A stretch of DNA of 64,000 bases from Acidobacteriota bacterium (GTDB lineage Bacteria; Acidobacteriota; Blastocatellia; Pyrinomonadales; Pyrinomonadaceae), in NCBI GenBank assembly GCA_003697135.1, contig RFGC01000037.1, positions 186,001-250,000 on the forward strand, read 5' to 3'. This document shows positions 1-8,617 of this stretch, in pieces. Numbering within the stretch: the stretch's first letter is position 1; each line of letters opens with the position of its first letter. The notes under the pieces are model-generated. The model did not search any database and was not told where the DNA came from. It saw only the letters and a program-made list of their open reading frames with translations. Both the position numbers and the translations under genes were made by a program.

Positions 1-2
1 CG

Positions 3-257
3 CCGTTTTTCACACCTGATGGAAAAAGAATTATTTTCTCGACCAATTACTTCGCTACCGATCCGAAAAAAAGAAATTTCGAGCTGGCTCTGATAAACGT
101 TGATGGAACTGGATTGGAAAGAGTAACTTTCAACGAGACTTTCGATGGTTTCCCGATGTTCTCGCCAGACGGTAAGAAATTAGTGTTTGCATCTAACAGA
201 AACGCTTCTGTTCCTGGAGAAACTAACATTTTTATTGCTGATTGGATTGAGTTTTGA
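3..257 (+). CDS. TolB-like beta-propeller protein, C-terminal fragment (partial)
   Basis: The 3' end of a gene whose start lies before the window. The 84 visible codons contain two PD40/TolB-type blade motifs: FTPDGKRIIF near the beginning and FSPDGKKLVFASN about 45 residues later. Each has the aromatic-x-PDGK turn followed by a hydrophobic strand. Proteins with such repeats are usually periplasmic or secreted beta-propellers used for protein binding, for example TolB or the N-terminal part of tricorn-like peptidases. The frame ends at a TGA, with 86 bases before the next gene. The fragment is too short to tell which propeller protein it is. Confidence 0.75.
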   Translation, partial: PFFTPDGKRIIFSTNYFATDPKKRNFELALINVDGTGLERVTFNETFDGFPMFSPDGKKLVFASNRNASVPGETNIFIADWIEF

Positions 258-343
258 GAAATGAGTTATTCAACTTTCAGTGTATCTGAAAAATTGCGAG
301 TGTATTTGAGGTTAAATTGATGGTAATATGGATTTAGTTTTTT

Positions 344-1648
344 ATGAGAGTAACCTTGCGAGTAGTTGAAGGACCTCATGCAGGACGAAGTTTTACTTTC
401 GATAGGCCTGATACTTTTCTAATAGGCAGGGCTGAAACTGCTCATTTTTGCCTTCCCGATGATAAGTATTTTTCGCGTCATCACTGCTTGCTTGAAATCT
501 CCCCTCCAAGAGTCTTTCTAAGAGACTTAAATTCAACCAACGGGACTTATGTAAACGGAGTTAAAGTTGAAACCGCACATCTAAAGAACGGAGATAGGAT
601 TCAGGGCGGAAGGACGGTCATAGAAGTTGAGGTTTCTGTTGTAGTGGAAGGGCAAGAGGCGGAATATGAAGTGACGGTGCCTTCTCTTGTGACTGTTAGC
701 TGTCTAAATTGCGGAAAAACGACGAAAATAGAAGCATCAAGCCCTGATACGAAGTTTTGTTTTATATGCGAAGACTGTCGCCAGAAGTTGAAAGATAATC
801 CTCAAACTATTCCGGGGTATCGGATGATAAAGGTTTTAGGACAAGGTGGGATGGGAAGTGTTATTCTTGCAGAGTCAATAAAAGATGGCCATCTAGTTGC
901 AATAAAGACTCTGCTTCCTGAAGTTGCAGTAAATGAGCAGGCTGTAAAGCGGTTCATGAGGGAAATTCAAGTTTTGGCGAATCTAAAGCACCCAAACATA
1001 GTTAGCTATCTCGATCATGGAACTTACAACGGAATAATCTATCTAATCAGCGAGTTTGTCAATGGAATGGATGCATCAAAGCTAGCTAAAAGTCATGGCG
1101 GTAAGCTTGATTATCAAACGGCTGTTAGCATAATAGAACAGGTTTTATCAGCGCTTGATTATGCACATGGCTTGGGTTATGTTCATCGAGATATAAAGGA
1201 GCAAAATATCTTAGTGCAAGAGGTTGCTCCGCGAAGATATGTAGCCAAGATTACGGATTTTGGATTGGCAAAGAGTTTCAAAGATGCAGGAATGAGCGGC
1301 GTAACGATGGTTGGCGATGTTGCGGGAACTGTGATTTATATGCCGCCAGAACAGATAAGAGATTTCAAGGAAGTAAAACCGCCAACTGATATTTACGCAG
1401 TGGGAATGACTTTATATGTTTTACTTACGGGAACTCATGCGCTGGACGTAAGCCCATCAGCTAGTATAGGGGATATAGTGAAGGCTATTTTTGATAAGCC
1501 GATAGTTCCGGTTAGCATAAGAAACAAAAACATTCCTCACTCGATAGCATCAATTGTTGAAAAGGCTCTTGCTAAGAATCCGAAAGACCGCTGGAAAACA
1601 GCTGGTGACATGCGTCGAGCGCTTCTGGAAGCTGTAAAAATGACTTAG
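344..1648 (+). CDS. FHA domain / zinc ribbon / Ser-Thr protein kinase
   Basis: A predicted cytoplasmic 434-residue signalling kinase. Residues about 5-95 form an FHA phosphothreonine-binding domain (IGRAE, SRHHC and N-S-T-N-G-T are visible). Residues about 118-145 carry two cysteine pairs (CLNCGK and CEDCR, plus CFIC) like a small zinc ribbon. Residues about 154-430 are a Hanks-type kinase: glycine loop GQGGMGSV, lysine in VAIKTL, catalytic HRDIKEQN, DFGLA and PPEQ. The catalytic loop has E-Q where most bacterial kinases have P-E or P-G before the Asn; the Asp and Asn are kept, so it should be active. The FHA domain in the same chain suggests recognition of phosphorylated partners or autophosphorylation. 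No transmembrane segment and no obvious Shine-Dalgarno sequence are seen. The gene stands alone. Confidence 0.9.
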   Translation: MRVTLRVVEGPHAGRSFTFDRPDTFLIGRAETAHFCLPDDKYFSRHHCLLEISPPRVFLRDLNSTNGTYVNGVKVETAHLKNGDRIQGGRTVIEVEVSVVVEGQEAEYEVTVPSLVTVSCLNCGKTTKIEASSPDTKFCFICEDCRQKLKDNPQTIPGYRMIKVLGQGGMGSVILAESIKDGHLVAIKTLLPEVAVNEQAVKRFMREIQVLANLKHPNIVSYLDHGTYNGIIYLISEFVNGMDASKLAKSHGGKLDYQTAVSIIEQVLSALDYAHGLGYVHRDIKEQNILVQEVAPRRYVAKITDFGLAKSFKDAGMSGVTMVGDVAGTVIYMPPEQIRDFKEVKPPTDIYAVGMTLYVLLTGTHALDVSPSASIGDIVKAIFDKPIVPVSIRNKNIPHSIASIVEKALAKNPKDRWKTAGDMRRALLEAVKMT

Positions 1649-1678
1649 CTATCTGCTTAGAGACTCTCGTTTTTTCAT

Positions 1679-2563
1679 TCAGCTTTTTTCTATGCCAGAT
1701 AGAACAGGCAGTCCGACTTCTGGTCGGATAGGCTCGAAGATTTCGTCTAGTTCTTTCTGGACTGAGCCGTGTCCTGGAGGAATTTTCTTTATCAAAGGCT
1801 CAAAATTTCTGAAGTCATAAAGTTTCGTATCAAGCAAGTGCGAACTTATGACGTTGGAAAGAGCTGTCATAATCGAAGAACGGATAAAGGGAATTTCTTT
1901 TTCCAACTCGTTTATCAACCTTTTAACCCGTGCACGCTTCAAGTTAGGTTGTGAGCCACAAAGATTGCATGGAATTATCGGAAATTGTCTAAACTCAGCG
2001 TATTTTGCGATTTCCGATTCAAGGCAGTAAGCTAAAGGTCTTATAACAGTATTTCTTCCATCGTCGGATCGCAAAATCGGGGGCATTGCTTTCATTTGCC
2101 CGATATAGAAAATGTTTAGCAGAAAAGTTGAAATAATATCGTCCGCATGGTGACCTAGAGCTATTTTTGTGCATTTTTCTTCAACTGCAACGCTGTAGAG
2201 TATTCCGCGTCGAAGTCTGGAGCAAAGCGAGCAGTAGGTTTTTCCTTCAGGAATATGCTGACGAACGATTGAATATGTATCTTCCTCGATGATTCTATAA
2301 GGAACGCCTATGCTTTCTAGATAGTTTGGCAATACGTCTGCTGGAAAGCCCGGTTGTTTTTGATCCAGGTTCACAGCGAGTATTTCAAACTTTACAGGCG
2401 AGTGCCTTCTGATTTCCAGCAGTAAATCCAGCATCGTATAGCTGTCTTTACCGCCTGATAGGCACACCATTACCTTGTCGCCTTCTTCAATCATCGAGAA
2501 ATCTCTGATTGCTCTTCCGACTTTGTTGAGTAACTTTGCTTTTAGTTTTCTTTCTGTAGTCAC
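1679..2563 (-). CDS. ttcA: tRNA 2-thiocytidine biosynthesis protein TtcA
   Basis: A 294-residue PP-loop ATPase that thiolates cytidine 32 of certain tRNAs, using an iron-sulfur cluster and ATP. The PP-loop SGGKDS lies near residue 36. A central C-S-L-C pair and a later C-N-L-C-G match the cysteines that hold the [4Fe-4S] cluster in TtcA. The motifs LGHHADD and RPLAY are also typical of the family. Length and start fit the family. It is transcribed divergently from the bactofilin gene with about 100 bases between them, and converges on the FHA-kinase gene. TtcA-like TtuA proteins are the main alternative; the spacing of the cysteines favours TtcA. Confidence 0.87.
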   Translation of the reverse strand: MTTERKLKAKLLNKVGRAIRDFSMIEEGDKVMVCLSGGKDSYTMLDLLLEIRRHSPVKFEILAVNLDQKQPGFPADVLPNYLESIGVPYRIIEEDTYSIVRQHIPEGKTYCSLCSRLRRGILYSVAVEEKCTKIALGHHADDIISTFLLNIFYIGQMKAMPPILRSDDGRNTVIRPLAYCLESEIAKYAEFRQFPIIPCNLCGSQPNLKRARVKRLINELEKEIPFIRSSIMTALSNVISSHLLDTKLYDFRNFEPLIKKIPPGHGSVQKELDEIFEPIRPEVGLPVLSGIEKS

Positions 2564-2602
2564 TTTTTGTTCAAAAGGTCAAATAAAAAATTACTACAAA
2601 AC

Positions 2603-2631
2603 TTGGAAACTTGGCAAACCTCTTGTAAAAT
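2603..2631 (+). promoter_or_regulatory. putative sigma-70 promoter of the bactofilin gene
   Basis: TTGGAA at 2603-2608, a 17-base spacer and TAAAAT at 2626-2631 fit a housekeeping promoter (4/6 and 5/6 matches). It lies in the divergent gap, and the downstream gene has a strong ribosome site (GGGAGG, 2655-2660) just before its ATG at 2664. Confidence 0.5.
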
Positions 2632-2663
2632 TTAGAACAAACAAATAGAAAAGGGAGGTTTGT

Positions 2664-3308
2664 ATGATAAGAATAGGACGTAAACCAGAAGAAGAACCAA
2701 GTTCTGCGGAAAAGCAGCAAGAAGCAAAAGCAGTTACTCAAACTCCTGCTGCGCAAGCTTCTACTGTCCAAACTTCTACTGCCCAAACTTCTACTGCCCA
2801 AACCACTACGGTTACAAGTTCAAATGAACCACATACGATTGAGATCAAAGGAGAGCGTCTCAATGGGTACGTAGGAAGCGGAGCAACCTTTGTAGGTGAA
2901 GCGACGTTTCAGGCTATGCTAAGGGTTGACGGAACTTTGACAGGGCAAGTAAAGTCAGAAGAAGGAACCTTGATAGTTGGAACGGCGGGAAGAGTAGATG
3001 CAAACGTTCGGGTTGGAGTAGCGATAATAAACGGTGTCGTTAACGGTGATATATTTGCATCTAGTAGGGTTGAACTAGGCAAAACGGCACAGGTGACCGG
3101 CAACATCGAGACTCCGCGCCTGAAGATAGAAGAAGGAGCTTTTTTTGAGGGGAAATGCACCATGCCTAAAACGCATGAAGGCTCTCAGAAGAAGTTCCCA
3201 GAAGGCCCCGCAAGACAGCAAGAAAGTTTTACAAGGCAGAGTAGCGGTCCAACTACTAGCCCGATTACTGGCAGGGGACCTGAATCAGGGGGCGTCAAAA
3301 GCACTTAG
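2664..3308 (+). CDS. bactofilin (polymer-forming cytoskeletal protein)
   Basis: A 214-residue bactofilin. The central domain (about residues 58-160) shows the regular beta-helix pattern of the DUF583 family: short strands with alternating hydrophobic residues and glycines (GRVDANVRVG, GVVNGDIFAS, VELGKTAQVTGNI). Such proteins self-assemble without nucleotide into filaments at the membrane and help position wall or polar machinery. The N-terminal tail (residues 1-57) is low-complexity Thr/Gln/Ala and is built partly of a 15-base tandem repeat. The C-terminal tail is Pro/Ser/Gly-rich. Disordered tails on both sides are usual for bactofilins. The strong ribosome site supports the start. A membrane-anchored protein with a similar fold occurs near 52 kb. 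Confidence 0.9.
   Translation: MIRIGRKPEEEPSSAEKQQEAKAVTQTPAAQASTVQTSTAQTSTAQTTTVTSSNEPHTIEIKGERLNGYVGSGATFVGEATFQAMLRVDGTLTGQVKSEEGTLIVGTAGRVDANVRVGVAIINGVVNGDIFASSRVELGKTAQVTGNIETPRLKIEEGAFFEGKCTMPKTHEGSQKKFPEGPARQQESFTRQSSGPTTSPITGRGPESGGVKST
2754..2813 (+). repeat. four 15-base tandem units inside the bactofilin N-terminal tail
   Basis: Four in-frame units of 15 bases beginning CAA. Units 2 and 3 are identical; units 1 and 4 differ at a few positions. They encode a Q-x-S/T-T-x pentapeptide repeat. In-frame units of this kind can expand or contract without breaking the gene. Confidence 0.85.
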
Positions 3309-3457
3309 CTTTGGTTTGGTTGAATTAAGAACTAGCAAAGCTTTTCGCAAGAGAAGCCTTTAGTTCATAGGGCTCAAGTTTTTGAGCTTCAGGCTGGGTG
3401 TTCTTAATTTCATGGTAAACTTGTCTTGTTTTTCGATTAACAAGCTCATTTTAAGTT

Positions 3458-5143
3458 ATGTTAACAGTCTTGGCACTAGCATTCCTCGGCTGGCTTGTTT
3501 TCGGCTATTTTGCTTACGGTAAAATAATAGCCCGTGAACTAGAGCTTGACGATTTACGCAAAACCCCAGCGAACGAAATCAATGACGGTCAGGATTATGT
3601 TCCGACAAGACCCTTTTATCTTTTCGGTCAACATTTTTCAGCAATAGCTGCGGCAGGCCCGATTGCAGGGCCTATCTTAGCGTGTCAATCCTTCGGTTGG
3701 CTTCCGTGTCTTTTGTGGATTGGGCTTGGAGTTGTTTTGATAGGTGCAGTTCACGATTTCACAACCCTTTTTTCTTCAGTTCGCCATCGTGCTTGCTCAA
3801 TAGCCGAAATCACGCGTGAAAGAATAAGTAGAAGAGCGGGAAGGGCGATGATGCTTTTTATATGGATTGCCTTAATTTATGTTATCATCGCCTTTACCGA
3901 TATAACTGCGGGAACTTTCGTTGCGGGTGATGAAGCTCTAATAGGAGAAACCAGATTCAACCCTGGCGGAGCAGTGGCTTTTGCGAGCATTGCTTATCTT
4001 GGCCTTGCGATTGTTCTTGGTTTTGTTCAAAAATTCCTGAAGCCACCGTTGTGGCTAGTGACTTTGATTTTTGTCCCGGCGACTTTTGCGCTTTCTTATC
4101 TGGGCACAAAGTTTTCGACTCTTTTTCTGCTAGACCACACGAGTTGGGCAGTCTTGATATTGCTTTACTGCCTTGTTGCTTCGATAGTTCCGGTCTGGTC
4201 GCTACTTCAACCGCGTGGTTATCTCGGTGGTTTCGTGCTTTATAGCGCGCTTGCAATAGGTGTTATGGGAGTTTTTTTTGGTGGATATGAAATCAAACAG
4301 CCTTATTTCAAATCTTGGGATGTTGGCGGATTGACAGGCTCACTCTTTCCGTTTTTATTCGTGACGATTGCATGTGGAGCTTGTTCTGGATTTCATGGAT
4401 TGGTTTGCTCAGGCACAACTTCAAAGCAAATTGATAAAGAATCTCATACGCATCCTGTAGGCTATGGAGCGATGCTTGCAGAAGGTTTTGTTGCTTTTAT
4501 CGCTTTAGTGACGATAATGATTGTGTCGGCTGAAACTGTGAAGGGCATTCCACCAGGGAAAATTTACGGAAACGGAATAGGTGAATTTTTGACGATTTTG
4601 ATTGGTAAGGAGAATCTCCCGTTTGCAGTAACTTTTGGAGCAATGGCATTTTCAACTTTTGTCTTCGATACGTTAGATGTTTCGCTACGGCTAGGCCGCT
4701 ACATAGTGCAAGAACTAACGGGCCTTGAAGGCAAAGTAGGCGCAATCGTAGGAACTTTGGCAACGATAGCGATACCTTTCATAAGCGTTTTGCTTGCACC
4801 GAAGGGAAGCTGGAACGAATTTTGGACTCTTTTTGGAGCATCAAATCAACTGCTTGCCGCTTTGACGCTACTTTCCATCACGGTTTGGCTTTATCAATCC
4901 AGAAAAAGAGTTGCGTTTACTCTTTTGCCGATGCTATTTGTTCTAACAATTACTCTCTGGGCGCTCGGTAGCCTTGTAATAGGCAATTTTCAATCTTCGA
5001 GCGGTCTCGACGTGAAATTGATAAATGGAATAGCCGCACTTGTTCTGATCTGCTTAGCTTTGTTTTTGCTGATCTCGGCGATTACAAGGATTCAATACGA
5101 GAAGCGAAGTATCGAACTGAAACTTTCAAATGTTAAGGACTGA
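3458..5143 (+). CDS. cstA: CstA-family carbon-starvation / pyruvate-peptide transporter
   Basis: A 561-residue polytopic membrane protein with a dozen or more hydrophobic segments. The N-terminus (WLVFGYFAYGK), the conserved block YVPTRPFYLFGQHFSAIAAAGP near residue 47, and the later ACGACSGFHGLVCSGTTSKQ and STFVFDTLDVSLRLGRY blocks identify the CstA/BtsT family. Members import pyruvate or peptides and are often induced during carbon limitation. It is shorter than E. coli CstA (about 700 residues), as in many other bacteria. Its last 14 bases overlap the next gene, so the two are probably translated together as an uptake operon. Substrate cannot be decided from sequence. Confidence 0.88.
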   Translation: MLTVLALAFLGWLVFGYFAYGKIIARELELDDLRKTPANEINDGQDYVPTRPFYLFGQHFSAIAAAGPIAGPILACQSFGWLPCLLWIGLGVVLIGAVHDFTTLFSSVRHRACSIAEITRERISRRAGRAMMLFIWIALIYVIIAFTDITAGTFVAGDEALIGETRFNPGGAVAFASIAYLGLAIVLGFVQKFLKPPLWLVTLIFVPATFALSYLGTKFSTLFLLDHTSWAVLILLYCLVASIVPVWSLLQPRGYLGGFVLYSALAIGVMGVFFGGYEIKQPYFKSWDVGGLTGSLFPFLFVTIACGACSGFHGLVCSGTTSKQIDKESHTHPVGYGAMLAEGFVAFIALVTIMIVSAETVKGIPPGKIYGNGIGEFLTILIGKENLPFAVTFGAMAFSTFVFDTLDVSLRLGRYIVQELTGLEGKVGAIVGTLATIAIPFISVLLAPKGSWNEFWTLFGASNQLLAALTLLSITVWLYQSRKRVAFTLLPMLFVLTITLWALGSLVIGNFQSSSGLDVKLINGIAALVLICLALFLLISAITRIQYEKRSIELKLSNVKD

Positions 5144-6644
5144 AGAAACATTTGAAATCCGTGAAGTTTTAAGTGCTGGCGAAGAAAAGTTTCAAATATG
5201 GCGAAGTCGCTTGGGGTTTGTGATTGCTCCAATACTGTTTTTGGTTATTTACTTTGCACCATTGAATCTGAAGGCGGAGGCTCACAAGCTCGCAGCGGTT
5301 ATTGCCGCGACTTTTGTTTTATGGGTTTGCGAATCTTTGCCAATGCCTGTAACCGCACTTTTAGCGGCAACGCTTTGCGTTATTTTGAGAATCGCTCCCG
5401 CAAAAGAAGTTTTTGCACCTTTCGCTGATCCCTTGATGTTCTTATTTATAGGCTCTTTCATCATCGCAAGGGGAATTTTTATCCACGGTTTAGACAAAAG
5501 AATTGCTTACAGTGTTTTATCGCTTAAATGGATTGATGCAAGACCAAGGCGAATTCTCTTTGCTTTTGGAGCTGTAACTGCGTTTGCTTCGGCATGGATT
5601 TCAAATACAGCGATGACAGCAATGATGTTCGCAATCGGAATGTCAATCATTACTTTCGTTTTCAAACATGAAAAAGGGCTGAATGTAAGCTACGCAACCG
5701 TGTTAATGTTAATGGTGTCTTTTTCTGCTTCCATTGGCGGATTGGCAACTCCGATTGGGACTCCTCCGAATGTCATCGGGCTAGGATTTATACGTCAGTT
5801 AGTCGGTGTTGAAATAACTTTCTTCAAATGGCTTTTGATAGGTGTTCCGCTGGTTTTGATTCTGTATCTTTTTCTGTTTTCTTACTTGAGCTTTTTCGCT
5901 CGTGCCGGTGTTGAAAGGCTAGAGGCTTGCCAAGTTATAGTTGAAGAAGAAAAGAACAAGCTGGGAAAATGGACACGCGGCCAAAAATCAGTCTTGATGG
6001 CATTTCTAATAGCTGTGTTTTTGTGGATATTTTCGGGGCTTGTAGGACTTTTTGCAGGAGAAACAAGCGAACTCTACAAGATGATGAGTGCGAGTTTTCC
6101 CGAAGCCGTTGGCGCTATGATTGGTGCTTGTTTGCTTTTTGTATTGCCCGGAAATGAAAAAGGCGAGAAAGCAATGTCCTGGAGTGAAGCTGTGAAGATT
6201 GATTGGGGCGTTATTTTGCTTTACGGTGGTGGATTCACTTTGGGAGTTCTTTCTTTTCAAACAGGACTTGCAAAGGCTCTTGGAGATACCTTGACAAGTT
6301 TTATACCAGTAAATAGTGAAGTCGGACTTCTTGTAGCTTCAGTTTTTTTCGCAGTTATTCTCTCTGAGTTAACGTCGAATACGGCTTCTGCAAACATGAT
6401 TGTCCCGGTGACGATTGCAGTTGCGCAAAGCCAAAATCTTAACCCGTTGATTCCAGCTCTTGGAGCTACTTTTGCTTCAAGTTTGGGTTTTATGATGCCA
6501 GTTTCTACGCCTTGTAACGCTATAGTTTATGGTTCAGGTTTGATCCCTTTGACGAAAATGATTAAATACGGTGTTCTTTTGGATATTTTCGGTGCAGGCT
6601 TGATAATTGCGTTTTTGCTGATAGCTTCAACGTTTCTCATGTAG
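5130..6644 (+). CDS. DASS/SLC13-family sodium-dicarboxylate symporter
   Basis: A 504-residue membrane transporter of the divalent-anion:sodium symporter family. The two inverted-repeat signature motifs are visible: S-N-T-A-M-T followed by TPIGTPPNVIG in the first half, and S-N-T-A-S-A-N with PVSTPCNAIVYGSG in the second. Twelve or so hydrophobic segments follow a short cytoplasmic N-terminus. Known members import succinate, malate, citrate or sulfate with sodium. The start codon lies inside cstA, which indicates translational coupling. Together they suggest co-regulated uptake of pyruvate-like and C4-dicarboxylate carbon sources (inference). Confidence 0.9.
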   Translation: MLRTEETFEIREVLSAGEEKFQIWRSRLGFVIAPILFLVIYFAPLNLKAEAHKLAAVIAATFVLWVCESLPMPVTALLAATLCVILRIAPAKEVFAPFADPLMFLFIGSFIIARGIFIHGLDKRIAYSVLSLKWIDARPRRILFAFGAVTAFASAWISNTAMTAMMFAIGMSIITFVFKHEKGLNVSYATVLMLMVSFSASIGGLATPIGTPPNVIGLGFIRQLVGVEITFFKWLLIGVPLVLILYLFLFSYLSFFARAGVERLEACQVIVEEEKNKLGKWTRGQKSVLMAFLIAVFLWIFSGLVGLFAGETSELYKMMSASFPEAVGAMIGACLLFVLPGNEKGEKAMSWSEAVKIDWGVILLYGGGFTLGVLSFQTGLAKALGDTLTSFIPVNSEVGLLVASVFFAVILSELTSNTASANMIVPVTIAVAQSQNLNPLIPALGATFASSLGFMMPVSTPCNAIVYGSGLIPLTKMIKYGVLLDIFGAGLIIAFLLIASTFLM

Positions 6645-6722
6645 CTTTGAGGTTTCCCAAAATCTGAAAGTGCGAGGGTTCAAAGCATGAGACAGGGCTG
6701 ACTCTGTGGTCTGCGAGACCTA

Positions 6723-7919
6723 TCAAACAATCTTCTTTAGCTTTTCCAATCTTTCTGCCGCTTCTTGCAAGGTTTCGTCCTTTTTGCAGAAGCAAAATCT
6801 GACTTGCTGTTTGCCGAGAGATTTGTTGTGATAAAACGATGAACCCGGAACAACAGCTACTCCGATTTCGCGTATCAGGAATTTTGTGAACTCAAAATCA
6901 TCATTAAAACCAAAGTCCGAGATGTCTGTCATTACGTAGTAAGCGCCTTCTGGATAAACACACTTAAAGCCGGATTGCTTCAGAATAGGCACCAAAAAGT
7001 CGCGTCTTTTTTGATAATCTGCTTGTAGTTTTTGGTAATATGAGTCGGGTAGTTTCATTGCATAAGCCCCGGCGTGTTGCAGGCAATTTGGTGCTCCTAC
7101 AGTAAGAAAATCATGAACCTTGCGAATCGCTCCTGTAATGTCTGCTGGTGCGATTACATATCCGACGCGCCAACCCGTAACCGAATAGGTTTTTGAAAGC
7201 GAATTCACCACAACGGTTCGTTCTTTCATGCCTTCTATTGTTGCCATGCAAACATGCTCGCGCTGAATACCATTGTCCTGATAAATTATGTGTTCGTAAA
7301 TTTCATCTGTGAAGCAAAGAGCGTCGAACTCTTTACATAGCCCAGCAATGAATTCCATTTCTTCTTTTGTGAAGACCTTGCCCGTTGGGTTATTAGGGTT
7401 ACAGATGATAATCGCTTTTGTGCGTTCGTTGAAAGCGGCACGCAGCTCATCTTTGTCGAAAGTCCAGCCTTTTTCAGTTTCGTAAAGCGGAACATGCACG
7501 GGAGTTGCGCTGGAAAGAATTGCATCGGGTGCGTAATTTTCATAAAAAGGCTCAAAAAGTATGACTTCTTCGCCTTCGTTTACGCAAGCTAGCATTGCGG
7601 CAATCATGCCTTCTGTTGAACCGCATGTAACCGTAATTTCGGTTTCAGGATCAATTTCTAAACCATAAAATCTCTTCGTCTTTTCGGCAATAGCGTCGCG
7701 AAATTCTTTAACTCCCCACGTTATGGCATATTGGTTGTGATCATCAGCAATGGCTTGCATTGCTTTTTGTTTTATATCTTCTGGAGCAGGGAAATCAGGA
7801 AAGCCTTGTCCTAAGTTAACGGCACCGTATTTTGTGGCTTCGCGGGACATTTCGCGAATTACCGATTCAACCAAAAGCAATGATTTATCGGATATGCGTT
7901 TTTTCTTGACCTGAAACAT
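6723..7919 (-). CDS. class I/II PLP-dependent aminotransferase
   Basis: A 398-residue fold-type I aminotransferase. The N-terminal substrate loop (NLGQGFPDFPAP), the PNNPTGKVF motif, DEIYEHIIY and the PLP-lysine motif SLSKTYSVTGWRVGY are all present. The closest recognisable group is the kynurenine-oxoglutarate / methionine aminotransferase set (YbdL, MtnE-like); aspartate or N-succinyl-diaminopimelate specificity remains possible. It begins only 3 bases after msrA, so the two form an operon. Pairing with a methionine-sulfoxide reductase would fit a methionine or sulfur-amino-acid substrate, but this is only context. Confidence 0.88.
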   Translation of the reverse strand: MFQVKKKRISDKSLLLVESVIREMSREATKYGAVNLGQGFPDFPAPEDIKQKAMQAIADDHNQYAITWGVKEFRDAIAEKTKRFYGLEIDPETEITVTCGSTEGMIAAMLACVNEGEEVILFEPFYENYAPDAILSSATPVHVPLYETEKGWTFDKDELRAAFNERTKAIIICNPNNPTGKVFTKEEMEFIAGLCKEFDALCFTDEIYEHIIYQDNGIQREHVCMATIEGMKERTVVVNSLSKTYSVTGWRVGYVIAPADITGAIRKVHDFLTVGAPNCLQHAGAYAMKLPDSYYQKLQADYQKRRDFLVPILKQSGFKCVYPEGAYYVMTDISDFGFNDDFEFTKFLIREIGVAVVPGSSFYHNKSLGKQQVRFCFCKKDETLQEAAERLEKLKKIV

Positions 7920-7922
7920 ATT

Positions 7923-8483
7923 TCAGCTTGCTACCTTTTTCTTTTTGAGCCTATCGGCAAAAGTTTTGCGGAACTTTGCGACTTTCGGGGCAACTACTGC
8001 CATGCAGTAGGGCTGATATGGATTTCTTGCGAAGTATTCCTGATGATAGTCTTCTGCGGGATAGAAGTTTTTGAATTCAGTAACTTCTGTAACAATCGGG
8101 TTTTCGTAGATTTTTGCCTCTGTGATTTCGTTGATTATTTTTTCTGCCGATGCTTTTTGTTCTTCAGAATGATAGAAAATAACGGAGCGGTATTGTGTGC
8201 CGATGTCGTTTCCTTGGCGGTTTAGCGTTGTTGGATCGTGAACGGAAAAGAACACTCTGAGAATATCTTCGTAGGAGATGATTTCAGGGTTGAATTTTAT
8301 TTGCACCACTTCGGCGTGACCTGTAGTCCCGGTGCAAACTTCTTGATAAGTTGGATTTTCCTTGTGTCCGCCTGCATATCCTGAAACAACATCTTCGACG
8401 CCTTCGAGTTCATCGAAAACTGCTTCAATGCACCAAAAACAACCACCACCAAGAGTGGCAGTTTGAAGAGTTTCTTTGCTCAT
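7923..8483 (-). CDS. msrA: peptide methionine sulfoxide reductase MsrA
   Basis: A 186-residue MsrA that reduces the S-epimer of methionine sulfoxide in proteins and free amino acid. The active-site motif GCFWCIEAVF is near residue 15, followed by YAGG, Y-Q-E-V-C-T-G-T-T-G-H-A-E-V and GTQYRSVIF. Length is normal for a single-domain MsrA; no MsrB domain is fused. A GAGG ribosome site precedes the ATG. It is the first gene of an operon with the aminotransferase. Confidence 0.95.
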   Translation of the reverse strand: MSKETLQTATLGGGCFWCIEAVFDELEGVEDVVSGYAGGHKENPTYQEVCTGTTGHAEVVQIKFNPEIISYEDILRVFFSVHDPTTLNRQGNDIGTQYRSVIFYHSEEQKASAEKIINEITEAKIYENPIVTEVTEFKNFYPAEDYHQEYFARNPYQPYCMAVVAPKVAKFRKTFADRLKKKKVAS

Positions 8484-8550
8484 AACCTCATTATTTGGGA
8501 TTGTAAGAAAAGAGTCAATTTCGGTTGAGATGTTTTTGTCCTTAAGAATA

Positions 8551-8589
8551 AAAAGCCGATGACTTCGTTAGCGAAGCCATCGGCTTTTT
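8551..8589 (-). terminator. strong intrinsic terminator (probably bidirectional)
   Basis: A near-perfect hairpin: AAAAGCCGATG pairs with CATCGGCTTTT, with a second inner stem CTTCG/CGAAG. Read on the minus strand it ends in a run of T, just downstream of the stop of the TonB-receptor gene (8618). Confidence 0.85.
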
Positions 8590-8617
8590 AGTTTACGCTT
8601 TTAGCGCTTCACTTGAT

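Noticed and set aside
2571-2801. Minus-strand frame with S-L-G-S-R-S-L repeats
   Set aside because: It extends outside the window's real coding logic: it runs antisense across the bactofilin start and the intergenic promoter, and its repeat is the mirror of the tandem repeat and low-complexity DNA there.
3372-3387. Hairpin GCTCAA-GTTT-TTGAGC before cstA as terminator or riboswitch
   Set aside because: Only six pairs, no T run and no conserved riboswitch core around it.
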